DNA of 64,000 bases from Dermanyssus gallinae (GCA_003439945.1 QVRM01005993.1:62001-126000), one strand, 5' to 3'; counted from the stretch's first letter, positions 23,347-34,831 are shown. The notes: generated by a model from the letters alone, not told the origin. Numbers and translations: made by a program.

Positions 23347-23419
23347 CCGAAATTTTATGATACAAGTGCAATAACGGGTGCTTGACCCGTTATTGCACTT
23401 GCATCATAAAATTTCGGAT
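23347..23419. repeat. Long palindrome: 34-bp arms, 5-nt loop
   Basis: Left arm 23347-23380 begins TCCGAAATTTTATGATACAA and ends ATAACGGGT. The loop is GCTTG. Right arm 23386-23419 is its reverse complement with a single mismatch. I see no coding sequence. It could be a hairpin-forming miniature element or a recent inverted duplication. Confidence 0.95.
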
Positions 23420-23643
23420 TGATTTCGGAAAGATCTTCTTCTCCTATAAGCTAGTGGGCTCGAAGCAAACTGGAGTAAAAGGAAGGTTAGCACGACCTTT
23501 AAGATATTTTTATAAATAGCGGCGTTCACCTAGGACGTGAACTAATCGACTAATAGTCGAATGATACGTTTGGCGTCACAAAGGAATCTGCACACAGCAA
23601 TATTTTAGCGTGAGTACTAGATCCTTAGACTCGAGATGGCAAT

Positions 23644-23916
23644 TCATTCAGCAGCAGAAGGAACAGCAGAGGGCTCAGAATATTGCTCTGCGCGATACGG
23701 GTAGTTTAGGCAAACGGGGGTAGCTGGCACACCATTTTTGATACTTACTGAGCTCTCTTGAAGTAGAGCCTTGACAAGGCGGAGCATGTTCAGCGGGACT
23801 CTGCAGTCAACAACTCTTACTAGGCTCTTGTCTTTAGGCGCCGTGCCGAAAAAAGATTTGAAATCTAGGTATACTGCGTAGAATGCCTGTTTCGTCCGAC
23901 TGATGGCGCTCCGCAC
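23644..23916 (-). pseudogene. Reverse transcriptase fragment (LINE)
   Basis: The minus strand reads AFYAVYLDFKSFFGTAPKD, matching RT palm box A (a catalytic Asp followed by FKSAF in the family). MLRLVKALLQESSVSIKNG follows, the region leading to box B. The expected PQG block is degraded (NGVPATPV). Only this part of the RT is left. Clade not determined. Confidence 0.6.
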
Positions 23917-24129
23917 CCCACTTAGTAATTGTTTGAGCGCCCCGTGCGAAAACTATGCTCCTTGTTCTTTTCCCTTTGGTATGATGATAGGCAGCGCATC
24001 ACGTTAGGTTCGTGGTAGGCGTCCCTGACAGAGGCAAGCATTGAATAAACTCGTCCAGCAAGGTGTCATGCCAGCCGTTTTCTTTAGATGTTCGTTGCAT
24101 ACTAGACCGGAGTCAGCTGCTTTGGCTAA

Positions 24130-24339
24130 TCCTGTTTCAGAGAGAATAGTACATCTACGCAGAACTCTACTGCCAGCTTATTGGGCATAAATAAGGTCAA
24201 TTCGTCCCATGCGCTGGCCAACATTGGAACGCTCTTGGGAATGGTATTTGCACTTGCGTACATTGCTCTGGCCTACGCAATTGCAATTACTCTCCTTGGC
24301 TATTTTTATCGAACGAGAAGCGTCTGTCGCTTCCAGTAA
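24130..24339 (+). CDS. Candidate membrane exon or ORF, weak member of the unknown family
   Basis: An open frame of 69 codons ends at TAA 24337. It has no upstream ATG, but begins at a good acceptor-like site (CCTGTTTCAG ending at 24140). The first part is rich in N-glycosylation sequons (NST, NST, NSS) and contains ASLLGINKV. A long hydrophobic region (ALANIGTLLGMVFALAYIAL, then AYAIAITLLGYFY) and a basic tail RTRSVCRFQ follow. The SLL-to-membrane spacing is like the ORF at 11893. It may be the last exon of a spliced gene; no partner exon was found. Confidence 0.3.
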   Translation, partial: SCFRENSTSTQNSTASLLGINKVNSSHALANIGTLLGMVFALAYIALAYAIAITLLGYFYRTRSVCRFQ

Positions 24340-25052
24340 GTTCATTTTTAAAATGAGTGCTTCGTCGAAGGAGCAGGGGTCTTCTAATAGCTCTTTCCTA
24401 ACTCCGTATATAACATGTAGGATTTTATAAATAAAAAGAATACTCTACCTTCCTATCATTTTATAAATTTTATATACAAAATGTTTTCAATAGTGGCCAG
24501 CGGTAAGCACTCCGATAATTTATGAATCATTTCTCGGCTTTGTAAACTGTCAGTTGCAGAGCCATCAAGACGTACAAATGGAGGCTAAGAATAGTACACT
24601 TTATTTTACTGTAACACTCTTTTATTGATCATAAAAGGGGGTATGATAGCAATCACAGTATGTACACAGATTATTTTGATTGCATAAATTTACTTTGACC
24701 CAATTTAATTCTCATTCGTTCAATTGTTTTACAAGTCTTCATGACCTACAGGTGCAACAGTTTGGTATTGGTAGTCTGTGTTGGAGGCCCTGCCTAAGCG
24801 ACAACTCTCGCACACTGAGTGAACATTTTGCGGTCAACATGTGTAAACTGCTCAGTAAATGTCAATGACGTCGATTGCGCATTTCTTGTCAGAGCTAGGG
24901 AGTCTAACATGTAGTTATGCTTGGTGTTTTAACACCAAGATGCAGTACTTTACATTCGGGGGCGGATACTCTTAGACCCACTTTCGACAATCACACAACA
25001 AAGTCGTTTAGTACTCAATGCAGCTGGTGAGAGACCTTCCTGAAGAGATCGG

Positions 25053-25210
25053 AGTCGGCACTTGCAGGTAGACGTCCTTATATATGCAGACGACTTGGTG
25101 CTAAATTCTCGCAGTCTATTCCATTTGCAACAATCCCTTGCGACCTTGCAGTATTACGTTCATCGAAACCAGTTGGAAATAAATATGTATTGCGTCTTGA
25201 ACAAAATTCG
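25053..25210 (+). pseudogene. Reverse transcriptase fragment (LINE), box C
   Basis: The plus strand reads VDVLIYADDLVLNSRSLFHL, then QQSLATLQYYVHRNQLEIN, the box C with an intact Asp pair and the following helix. Nothing before or after could be assigned. A second degraded copy of the same region lies at 26230-26365 in the same orientation. Confidence 0.75.
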
Positions 25211-25439
25211 AGACGCAGCAATTCCTACTGGTAGAATCACTAACTACTTTATCTAGCCCATTCTGTCGCCAATAAGTTCAAATCAGCAATTAATCTGCTG
25301 TAGTTATCGTATAGTATACACGACAACGTCTGTATTACGAAAAAGGTAGCAAGCAAAATTTGATTTATTTTGAATCTGTATTACTGAATTGATCTAAGCG
25401 GCGTTGCTGATGCATGCCATGTATGCTGCTAGTGTTTGC

Positions 25440-25655
25440 AGATTATGCTGGTGCAACCCGGTCCCTTCAGAGATAGAGTTCTTGGATAAGCGATACCTGC
25501 GATCGGCCCCCTCATACGTAGTTGGGCAATAACTGAGACAACAACGAAGATTCGAACTGGCCGGTTCAAAGCAGTGATAGTGACAAAAACACCACAGTGG
25601 AGCAGGCTCCATGGTCAGTAGGGACAATGACGTTGGTAATCGATAAGACCTGGCC
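25440..25655 (-). pseudogene. Frameshifted copy of the small membrane ORF family
   Basis: The minus strand reads TSLSLLTMEPAP, like the LLDDEPAM and LLHEEPDM blocks of the family. In the next frame it continues with CGVFVTITALNRPVRIFVVV and SVIAQLR, two hydrophobic runs in the expected place. One frameshift separates motif from membrane part. It lies just 3' of the intact ORF at 25680-25943 on the same strand, as expected for a tandem duplicate. The similarity is short, so this is an inference. Confidence 0.3.
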
Positions 25656-25679
25656 CGTAGGTTCGATGATTTAGGAGTT

Positions 25680-25943
25680 TCAAAAATTAGCCCCCAGGGT
25701 AACGCAATAAGCACATTGCATTTTCAGGGCCATCATACCAATCGTTTTAAGCACGCTAACATCGTGTAAGACACCGTATAAAACCACCATTAGGCTAGAT
25801 GAGGCCACTAGGATCCGAGCAAGTTTGTAAATATCTGGTTCGTCGAAAAGAAGTGGCACTAAATCGTTGCCAAACTCGTCCAATTCGGTGCTTGACCGAC
25901 CGCCGACTAGTGGCGCTCTCTGGCCGCTCAGACCAAATTTCAT
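25680..25943 (-). CDS. Small membrane protein, unknown family (member C)
   Basis: This 87-residue ORF starts at ACAATG (25943), with A at -3. A longer hydrophilic N-terminus precedes NDLVPLLFDEPDIYKLAR. That block holds Asp27 four residues before Leu31-Leu32 and the acidic/Pro-Asp part of the family motif. Hydrophobic segments are at about residues 43-56 and 63-83, the second with several Cys/Met. The tail is only GANF, shorter than in members A and B. The frame stays open upstream to 25991 but without ATG. Function unknown. Confidence 0.42.
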   Translation of the reverse strand: MKFGLSGQRAPLVGGRSSTELDEFGNDLVPLLFDEPDIYKLARILVASSSLMVVLYGVLHDVSVLKTIGMMALKMQCAYCVTLGANF

Positions 25944-26229
25944 TGTTTGTGAATTTAACGGCCGGATTTTGCCCGAATCGACTGCTGACAACGACTCTTG
26001 GGGCTCATATTGAAACTGCGACCACTACAACCAGCACGTTCTCCACTATACACTCGTTTAAATGCAGGTCGTCATTGATGACAGTTTATTGAGGCGCTCT
26101 GCTGAAGTGTACTAAAGAAGAAAGAACTCTGTTCAAGGAAAAAAAACTCACTACAAAAGAGATAAGTTGTGCCCGACAGGACAGAGCAAGGGGTGCCAAT
26201 AGGTACACTGGCAAAATGTAATATTTGGC

Positions 26230-26365
26230 ATGCTTAATTGAGTCCCCTCATATACGCAGACGATCTAGTCAGTTAATCGCGCAGTCGATTTTACTGGCAG
26301 TATTTGCTTATTACCATATCAAAACCTTATAAATTGTAACTTCCTAGAAATAAACTACTTTTAAA
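26230..26365 (+). pseudogene. Degraded second copy of the RT box C region
   Basis: SPLIYADDLVS is followed by a stop. The next bases then track those after the box C at 25080-25200, including AGAAATAAACTA against GGAAATAAATAT. This indicates the same LINE family, 1.2 kb apart and in the same orientation. Confidence 0.6.
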
Positions 26366-26681
26366 ACACGAGCTATTAAGATTCGTAGAAGGAGAACTCT
26401 GACTGGAGCTTACAAATTGGCATCAACTGACAATACTCCGAGCCTTCCGCATTTGCGTGTAATATGTTTTATACAAAATCAGCATTCCAAAACCTCATAA
26501 ACTGTCCATGAACTTAGGCTTTGAACTTTTTTTTACTTTAAATAGACCCAATATACAGCGTTTGGTATATAGATTATGCGACGTTCCTCATAAGAGCCAA
26601 TTTTACAATTATAAATCAAGTAAAAAATAGCTTCGTGTACGTTACCCTTAAAGTTCGCCGCAGCATTTGCATTCGCTTCGT

Positions 26682-27008
26682 TTATCTGTTGGCTTCAGCC
26701 TCATCCTTTGAAAAGCATCTTGTCGATTGAAAGTTAAATCTGGCAGGAAGCTCAATGACTTTCGTGTTCCACGAATTTATTTTCAGGCTCTTACGGTGAA
26801 GATGAGTTTTTGCGACAAATCTCTTACGGTGAAGGTAAGTTTCTACGCATTCCCGGTGGGCCACCACTATGTCATCCGCATACATGGCGACGACGGCTTC
26901 ACTACCTCCTCCCGCATATGGCGGGCTAGGGCCAGGCAAACAAACATTGTTTCCGCTTACATATACATTTAACATAGTGGCAATACATTCGAGTCCAACA
27001 ACATACAC
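26682..27008 (-). pseudogene. LINE reverse transcriptase fragment (R1-like)
   Basis: The minus strand reads VVAMYADDIVVAHRECVETY, with both catalytic Asp, and then KSLKINSWNTKVIEL of the thumb-proximal region. A short internal repeat (LHRKRFVAKTHLHRKSL) suggests a small tandem duplication within the copy (about 26785-26850). It is related to the fragment at 10626-11124. Confidence 0.72.
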
Positions 27009-28098
27009 TTATTAAATAAGCTAGCGCTGTACCTTTTTCTAAAGGGCTTTCAGAAGATAACTAATCCCTTTTCTTGTTATTTAAGAGGTTTCGGGGATGC
27101 TTGGTGCACATACTTTATGAACAGCTAGCTTTACTAGTATGGGACTGTAGGATATAAGTGGCCGTTAGGCAGCGTCAAGGCATGAGAATAATTTAGTTAG
27201 TAGTCGCTGGGGCGAAACAAGCGTGCGTTGTTTGATAGAATGGCGAACTCGTAATCGAAACTGGGGGAGGGGTAGAAACAGGGGTTTAGCGGGTTTGTGA
27301 GTCCCTGTAGTGTTCACGGCCGAGCGTGTATTAATATGTTTTTAATAATGCATTTTTATTTTTTATAATTTGCTTGGCATAACTTCGAAAGCAGTATGTA
27401 GATAGTGTTCAAAGCCGAGACGCCAAGCGAGCGTGATTATGCATTGCGGAATGCAGAAAAGCGCGCTAGCTTTTGTTAGTAGCGAAGTAGCACCTCTGAG
27501 TATCTATGGACATTTTCACGCAGTTGTGAAGCATGCCCTGAAGACGAATGCAACCAGGTTGTTTCATTGGTGGTTGCAGGACTGGTGAGTTTAATGCGAG
27601 TGTGGCAACAAATATCTTGTATCCGCCAATGTCTGTGTTAGAAACTGTGTAACAAACAGACGCAAAGCTCTCACGGGAGGCATTTGTCGTAGGTAAAACC
27701 AAAACATTTTTCGTTCTCCTAAAGGTGCAAACTGAGTAGAAGTGTTTCATGACTACGGCTTACAACTTGGCAAAAGACCCTGTCTCTATATCTAAAATGC
27801 AAGTGTGACATACAAGGAAGTTGTTAAGTAAGCTAAATCGACGTAGAAAACCGTACGACGTAGGAAAGGAAGAAGAGCGAGGTTACTCAAAGGACGCCGC
27901 AACGGTCGTACAAATGGCAGAACACAAATTAACGCTGGACATACCCCACTCCATCTGGCCTGATACGAATCACTACGCTCAGCATGCATTTACTAGATGA
28001 AACACAGTTCCAAAATATGTTTGGAACGATAATATCTGCCTAAGATGAGCGAATTACCCACTCCCAATTAGCATTTTCCCAACCGTTCGTATTTAGCC
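27009..28098. other. No confident gene
   Basis: A minus-strand ATG frame (27466-27750, 94 codons) has one NAS sequon but no known motif and no relative in the window. I would not call it a gene on this evidence. Confidence 0.35.
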
Positions 28099-28290
28099 GT
28101 GATATTAAAATGTCCAACGCCCAATGCGCTCGTGAGTGGGTTCGCAATGAGCATTCTCGGCAACTATCTTGTCTTATATCTTGGTTCGCAGCTCCTTGCT
28201 GCTCCAAACTGCTCAAAAAGCCAACTTCAAAGCACTGGAGTCGTAGTCATTTGGTCATTACTGCTAAATGGAAATAAGATATCTTATTAG
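28099..28290 (+). other. Short hydrophobic ORF of unknown status
   Basis: A 63-codon frame contains two hydrophobic runs (ALVSGFAMSILGNYLVLYLG and STGVVVIWSLLL). It lies 100 bp before member H on the same strand. It lacks the family's Leu-Leu/Pro-Asp block. It could be an exon, a remnant of the family, or chance. Confidence 0.2.
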
Positions 28291-28390
28291 CGCTGAATAG
28301 CAAAACAATATAATGTATATTAGATTGCTACTGACCTAGTCCATCCTCTGTCCCCTATTGGCTTGGAACTCACCGTGTGGTATATCTTTA

Positions 28391-28642
28391 ATGTACCGAG
28401 GGCCGGACATGTTGAGATATCTAGGGTTTCTCCAAAAGTTGGTGACGCAGCAGTGGCCGCTGACTTTCAGCGGTATGGTTTATCATCTATTCTTTATGAG
28501 CATCGCTCAAAAAAATCGATCAACAGCAGGGATGGCAACCGTACCTAGTCCGCTAGACCACGTCGCCACTTGCTTATCAACTGCTATTGATCTAATAATT
28601 TCTTGTGGCTTACCGATTGATAATTTTTTTAAGGAACTGTGA
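28391..28642 (+). CDS. Small membrane protein, unknown family (member H, plus strand)
   Basis: The 83-codon frame from ATG 28391 opens MYRGPDMLRYLGFLQKL. The preceding codons, open back to 28340, add GISL. The block SLMYRGPDMLRYLGF matches SLLHEEPDMLFYVRT of the ORF at 11893 position by position. Hydrophobic segments follow (PLTFSGMVYHLFFMSIA and TAIDLIISCGLPI), with a polar loop longer than in other members. The frame could begin at a splice site (CTGACCTAG near 28339) rather than the ATG. It is the only strong plus-strand member. Function unknown. Confidence 0.35.
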   Translation: MYRGPDMLRYLGFLQKLVTQQWPLTFSGMVYHLFFMSIAQKNRSTAGMATVPSPLDHVATCLSTAIDLIISCGLPIDNFFKEL

Positions 28643-29426
28643 GTGGGCACCAGGAATGCTGTGGATTTAAAAGTAAGGGCGATTGACAATGAAGCCACAG
28701 ACAAGAATATCAGTTTCTTCTGAACTAGATTCGTTTGACTCCGCGAAGGAAGTTCTATTCGCAAAGTAGACTAGCTTCGTTTTACGCACTGACGAACTGA
28801 CGACTGTGTCTTTTACGCAAGAGAAGTGCGAGATGGAGTCTATAACCCATGAGCAATAATGTCCACTAGAATGTTAGACTTGCGAACGGCTGAAAGCGTG
28901 TCTTGGATAACTAACACGACATGAACGATCTGTAGCTAACTATGCAGGCGTCCCCATCCTTGGAATGGAAATTCGTAGTTTGCAAATCCTTGGAAATTAT
29001 TTAGTATGCAACTGCTGTGCATTTTATAGAGGCAGGAGGCCGGTTGTAAAGAATGAATTACGATTGCAATCGGAAACAATTGATTATGTTCCGTACTTCC
29101 CGTACTTAAATATAATCACTGCGACAAAAACAGAGAGCCTCGCATACGATATACAGGTGATATGACGTTTCCCCACAAGAGGCAACTTTTTGACTTTAGA
29201 TCAAGCTAAGGCTAACTTTCTGTTGGTTGCTTTATGAGTTTACTCTTCATTTGATCTAACGTCTTCAACCCGCTTTTCTTTCGAGGACCGCAGCAGGAGA
29301 TATATTTTGCTCCGAACGATTGCGCTTGGCCGGTTGGCCATTTATTTTGCATGAGCAAAACAATGGTATCGGGTAGCTAGATAAAATTAAGTTACGAAAG
29401 TTGGCATCTCATAACTAGAGATGTCC

Positions 29427-29500
29427 CCAGGTATCGTTGAATTGAAAACGTAGGCCCATCGAGATTTCACCAGGTATCGTTGAATTGAAAACGTAGGCCC
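29427..29500. repeat. Direct repeat, two identical 31-bp copies
   Basis: The units start at 29427 and 29470, reading CCAGGTATCGTTGAATTGAA followed by AACGTAGGCCC. They are separated by 12 bp. No coding content is seen. Confidence 0.95.
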
Positions 29501-29876
29501 TGCAAACAGTAAGTATGTAAACATCTCATAGTATACCTATTATACTTCATTATTTACTAACATGCTTACCTACCTCTACGCCTTATCTTAATATAAAAAC
29601 ACTGTATATGAGTATTGCATCTTGCTTATGCCGAAGGAGAATAATTTCTCCAGAAGCTCGTCTCTCCGGCAAGTTGTTTTTACAGCTCCCGTTTTTTTCC
29701 ATTATGTGTTCCACTAGCTTGATTAAAAAACTTTATTGTTAAATATGTACTGCAATAAAAAAAACTGAATGCCTCAGGTGTCGGCCTTAACATAATCATA
29801 ACCGAGACATTGAAAAGTTATATTGTAGATGTTTGAAATATTTCGTTATTGAAAGCAAAGTCCTGCCATATTAGGA

Positions 29877-29879
<3 letters not shown>

Positions 29880-29918
<39 letters not shown>
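29880..29918. repeat. (TA)n microsatellite
   Basis: A pure dinucleotide tract of about 19 units. The same type recurs many times to the right. Confidence 0.98.
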
Positions 29919-29920
<2 letters not shown>

Positions 29921-30599
29921 ACTCTCTTAGGAAAATACGCATATTTATACATATTTACCCATCTCTTCTTTAAGTTGCACCTCTTGGCAACGCGAGCTTG
30001 TCCTTTCGTGTAGTAACGCACCAATACCATCGGAATAGTTATAAGCTTGGCTATAGCTCTGCATAATGTGGTTTTATGGAGTTCTGCATATTGTGGATTT
30101 GCAACTTCAATTAAGTACAATTCAGCAACTTTTTTACTCTGTGGAATGGTCATAGATCAAAAAAGCCATATTGGAGGTTTTACATTTGGTGGAAAACTCG
30201 AACTGTTAATGGTGTATAAGACACATTTGCAATGAATATACTAATTTCGCTTCGTAATTACTACAGTGGTAATAATTGTAATGAAATCTACCTTATGTAT
30301 TGGTGATACCTTGAGTATGGACTTTTAATACCAATTGTATGGTTATACTAGGCATTAGTAAAAAAAAAACAAGGACACCTGATGAAAATATTTTGGATCC
30401 CATTGTACTAAGTTGAGAATCTAGGTCGTTAGCTATTGGGATATATTAGCTATATTTATGTTCCCTAATCTTCCTAAGGAAGTAACTCTAAATTGGTGTT
30501 AAAAAGCGACAATTTCTCACTTTTCCAGCAGTGCAGAAACACTTTACACAAAATACACACTTTAATTTAATTTCTGTTCGATACTATATTGAGAGTTCT

Positions 30600-32600
30600 T
30601 GTAGTTTCACTTGGCTAGGATGGCCCTTGTTTAAGACTTGCGACAATGTTAAAGAACAACACGTGGGAGCTGGAAAGAAGCTGGCGAAGCAGAGCACACA
30701 AGTACCCTCAGGCAACCAGGGAAGCCAACGCCAACCAAATAAGAGAGAAGTGCAAATCAGGTTGAAGACCTAAGAGTACAGGAATCGCCTCGTCCAGAAA
30801 GCGAAGCGAAAGCCGTAGCCAAAGGACGGTATCACTGGCCCACGCGCAGACTGAACGTCAGTGAGAATCCGGGTGAAAAAAGAAACTTCGGCAGGCTTGA
30901 CATGCGACGATGCTCCGCCGACGAAAATCCGTCCCTTAGTCGGAAAGCCTAAAAATTAGGTGCAAGTTGACCCCGTACGGATCATTTGTGCACAAGATCT
31001 TATCTTTAAGATAGCGAAGGAAAGAGCGGGCAGCACCACCACCATTGCTGCTGCTGCTGCCCTACGCCAAGGTACCACAGAAGAAGAGGTTGACATCCAA
31101 ACGGTCACTGGCCCCTATAACGGTTGCTCTGCGCGACGTTAACCCTTTCGTAGGCGCAAAAGCCATTTAAACAAAGCTCAGTAAAATCTTCCGAGTTTTT
31201 ACGAATCGACTTTGTAGCGGCGGTGGCTTAGGCGGCGGCTAACGCACCGTTCGAAACGGGGCGTTGCCACGGACACCACGGTTAGCAAAACAATCGCAAG
31301 TTCGATCCCCGGCCTTGGTGGTTGTATTTGTTGGACGTGGTTGTCATTGCCGCTATGCTGCTACATACCTCTGCTGGAGAAAGCCTATACAAATCCAGTA
31401 CGAGAACGCGATGACGATAGATGCATTTAGACGATATCGTGCCACAGGTAACTTAGCCCATTACGAGCGTCGAAAAATGTGGTTATCAGGGCGTTAAAAG
31501 AAACTTATAAGCGCACAGATGCGCGTATACATAACAAGAAGATCCGTTGGCAATGAGGAGGCGTGCAAACTCCTGGCAAAACCGTCAAGCTTGGTGGCTT
31601 TAATAGCGGACCTGAGGAATAGATTATCCTCCCTACCTGCCGAAACTGTCTAACTAACGCACGAGAAAGGTTCCTTCCTTTTCTCTTCCATTTCTTACGT
31701 GAGTCGTCCTTAAAAAGGTCTCACAATATATCACCCAGCTCAGTTCAGGATACCTGGAGGACTTACGCATTTAAAACGGCGAAGTGGAGATATCAAGGAC
31801 AGCAGGGGTTCCGCAGGGCTCGACACGGGGTCGTCTGCTATGGGACCTAGCATATGATGACACCTGCCGCCTGGATAACCTTACAAGGGCTAGAGATGAT
31901 CCCGTATGATCTGGCTGTCACAGTACAGGCAAAAATTGCAGGACAGTTGGAACCCAACACTAATTAAACACTAAAGTCTACGAGAAGGGCAAAGCCGGCT
32001 TTGTAATCGCTCGGGAGAACAGCGGGGCTATACTGGTAACAGGAAGAAAGAAGGTGGGTCCCGTCAGAGTACACCTGGTAGCGCAACCAATAAAGCAGAC
32101 CAAGGAGGTCCTGCACTTAAGGATCCGCTTGGACAAGAGCCTTACGGGGCCTAGCCACCTGAAGATATCCTTGTCTAAAGTGACCAACGCGGCCAGTGCA
32201 ATCGTGAGAATTCTGCCAAAGTTTCACGGTCCAAAAGAATACAGGCGTAGATTTCTGATGTCAGTGCTCGCGTTTGTAGCACTTTTTGAACTTCTAATCT
32301 GTTGCAAGGCTTTGAAAACTTTCAAGGAGGGATCCTTGGGAGCACCCAGAGAGTGACGGCCCTCAGGATTATTCAAGCGTATCGCACGGTTAGCATAAAC
32401 GTTACCCCGAGGCATGGCACGGCAAATATGACTCTATTCCTCCAGGAGCACCGGGGACATTCTAACGGGACACGAGGACCTTCAGAGCTACTTCTTTCGA
32501 ATTCGAAAAGCTCCCTTACAGGACATAAGATTTTCAGAGGTACCTTTTTTAAATTGGAAAGGCTCCCTTGACGAGCTGCGTTCAGGGCCAGGATGGAGCT
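30600..32600 (+). mobile_element. R1-like LINE remains interrupted by a SINE
   Basis: The left part (30.65-31.14 kb) has Lys/Arg-rich frames and an Ala run typical of ORF1 starts. After the SINE, 31.75-31.90 kb reads ISRTAGVPQGSTRGRLLWDL and then AYDD, the RT box B. From 32.04 kb, TGRKKVGPVRVHLVAQPIKQ and HLRIRLDKSL are the RT thumb with the R1-type KYLG-like block. Stops and frame changes are frequent, so the fragment assignment is reliable but the borders are not. Confidence 0.65.
31215..31502 (+). repeat. tRNA-derived SINE-like repeat, copy 1
   Basis: The element has a polymerase III A-box-like sequence, TGGCTTAGGCGG, and a B-box-like sequence, AGTTCGATCCCCG, about 70 bp later. A shared tail follows (TGTCATTGCC, TACATACCTCTGCTGGAGAA, GATAGATGCATTTAGACGAT). 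The same order is found in reverse orientation at 47610-47882, with many substitutions but near-identical blocks. Internal promoter boxes plus dispersal indicate a tRNA-derived SINE. It lies between parts of the R1-like fragment. Confidence 0.75.
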
Positions 32601-32924
32601 GAGGATAACTCGACTAAGACTTTCTAAAATGTCAGAAACTGAAATAGGATTTTCCAGTTTCTGGCAATAAAGCCACACCAATTTTAAACTCAGGAACAAA
32701 GATCAACACAGAAGACTATTTGAAGAAAGATATTCAAATATTTGCAAGAATATTGCAGATCTCAATTTTGCAGAGAGAAATCCATAACGTGTTCGTAGAC
32801 TACGTATGCGGCACATCTTCTGGAAAAAATTAGAACGTTGGGAAAACCCGTTAGTGACCCCTGCAAAATGATCCACCAATTTTTTTACCCTCCATTAAAA
32901 AGCGCAATTGTGAAAGCTAAGTCG

Positions 32925-33137
32925 CTAAATCCGCCCAGGTAGCCAAAACTTGCCTAAAGCGAATCGTGCGCTCTCCAAATACCTTTTACGTCCAGTAATT
33001 AGTATACATAAAACTAGGTGATACAGTTGCCACCCTAACAGAATGTACAGAACAGTAATATTCAGCAGTTCAGTAGTAGGAAAATCACTTGCGTTCAGGA
33101 AATGAATATTATTTTCGTCTATCGCGATTGTAAACAT
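32925..33137 (-). CDS. Candidate small membrane ORF with N-glycosylation sites
   Basis: A 70-codon frame from ATG 33137 reads HFLNASDFPTTELLNITVLY and continues with ILLGWQLYHLVLCIL, a long hydrophobic region after two sequons. A basic tail (GRKRYLESARFALGKF) follows. The length and the hydrophilic-membrane-basic order resemble member E, but the Leu-Leu/Pro-Asp block is not clearly present. It may be a diverged member or chance. No function is suggested. Confidence 0.25.
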   Translation of the reverse strand: MFTIAIDENNIHFLNASDFPTTELLNITVLYILLGWQLYHLVLCILITGRKRYLESARFALGKFWLPGRI

Positions 33138-34520
33138 ATTCTGATTAAATCTGTCTTATATCGATATTAGGCCCAATTTAGATCTGGATGCTTTCCATCA
33201 CTGTCGAATAAGGGTGTTATGAGTACCTCTCTATAACGACAGCATAATCTACTATGCAAGCAATTCACTCATTAAGGTGTTGCAATTTGACAATTATAGT
33301 CCTTTATCGAAGTTCGCACATTTAGTATGGCGAGACGTTTGGAGGTTATGGTGTCGAAAAGTATTTTTACTAGTTTTTAAAGTACTGCGAAGTATGTACT
33401 AACTCTTTGAAATAGGAGAAAATCAAGGAAAATAGATACGTGTCATGATTTTTATCAGTCGGTTGAGTAAATGTTAACTGCAATATATCGTAACTCAAGA
33501 ATATTATATATATATATTCTTGAGTTATTATATATTGTATATCAGAGCTTTTTACTTAGCATAAAGTGGTAGCTGGATGGGTTATTTTGGCGACAAATAT
33601 ATATTGCAAACTAAACTATATGCAACCAGGTAGATTAGCTAACATCTTTTAAAAGTTCCGCTCTCTACTCATAAACACGCTCAGCTTTCTACGCATAAAC
33701 ACTAGAAACTTAAAAAACATTACAAATCAAAAAGGGTAGGGCTGCTAAATCCAAAACAAAGTTGAGCCTTACACAACAGAACCCCTGCAGAGAATGTGAA
33801 AATATATAATGAATAGGCAAACTCTGCACGGATATAGTGGCGAGTTCTTTGTGCTATATACAGTCGATATAACCCACCTTGTAAGAACACACTTGTGCAA
33901 GTGTTCACAGGACCGACTCAATACGTAATGTGCCTAACCAGCGCAGAACGATGTCCGGAAGCATCGCTTCGGCGACCTGCGCAACATGGGTTCCTTCCGC
34001 GCCTCAACGTGGTGCATTTTGAGGTTGGATCTAGCGATGTATCCGTGTAATATTAAGCTGACACAAAAAACAGCTTACCTTTACAGACCAGATTTAGGAG
34101 CGACTAGTTCGCTAATTTGGCTTTTCAGGTGATGCAGCGTGATGTACCAATTTTGTGAAGAAAATGTTAGATGTTCTGACGAGCTCTTTCGCATCTGAGT
34201 GGTAGTGTCAATCAATAAACACTGTCTTGTAAGTGCGGGCTATATAAATTGTCTGTCAGAGAGCAGGTCATACAAACAATCCTGGTTTCCTCATTCAGAA
34301 TAAAGCACGCGTACCACAACGCGGTACGCTTTTCACCTTCTAAATGCTCCCTCAGACAGTCATTGGAAATGGTTATTCATTTGTGCAACGGTAACACTTA
34401 ATTAAATCCTTGTCTTGTTGGTAACATTTAATTAAATAAAACAATTAATACGCCAGATATTGATAGGTCAATCGAAGCCTGCGTTTTGATTTGCTTTACT
34501 TCAATACTCATTTCTTTTCA
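33138..34520. other. AT-rich stretch with a short palindrome; no gene recognised
   Basis: A perfect inverted repeat with 13-bp arms (TAACTCAAGAATA) around an AT core lies at 33491-33527. I see nothing else of note. Confidence 0.5.
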
Positions 34521-34831
34521 GTAGCGTTGTGAGCGAAGAAAAGGCGGGGCCACGCCTTTTCTTCGCTGGAGTGCTGCAGTCGTTACGCATAGACGTCGCC
34601 GAGAGTTGGGAGTATTGTTCGCAAAGTTGTATATATGATTATACGAGTGCAAATACCATAATCTTATTTGGTGCATTAATTTTATGTTTCAGATTTAGAT
34701 CGTTTATCTCAGCTAGGACAAACTCTCGGTCGTTTGACTATTCCTGTCAAACTTTACTGTATGTAAAAGGCACATACAATGTCAAAAAAAATCTCAGCCT
34801 AGAGTCTAGTCAGTGTTGTCTGACATTGTAG
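34521..34831 (+). other. Possible exon after a strong acceptor-like site
   Basis: CATTTCTTTTCAG ends at about 34521 and is followed by an open frame of about 100 codons with one hydrophobic run (ANTIILFGALILCF). No donor, partner exon or homologue was identified, so coding status is uncertain. Confidence 0.2.

Noticed and set aside
27466..27750. 94-codon minus-strand ATG frame
   Set aside because: No known motif, no membrane segment of convincing strength and no paralogue.
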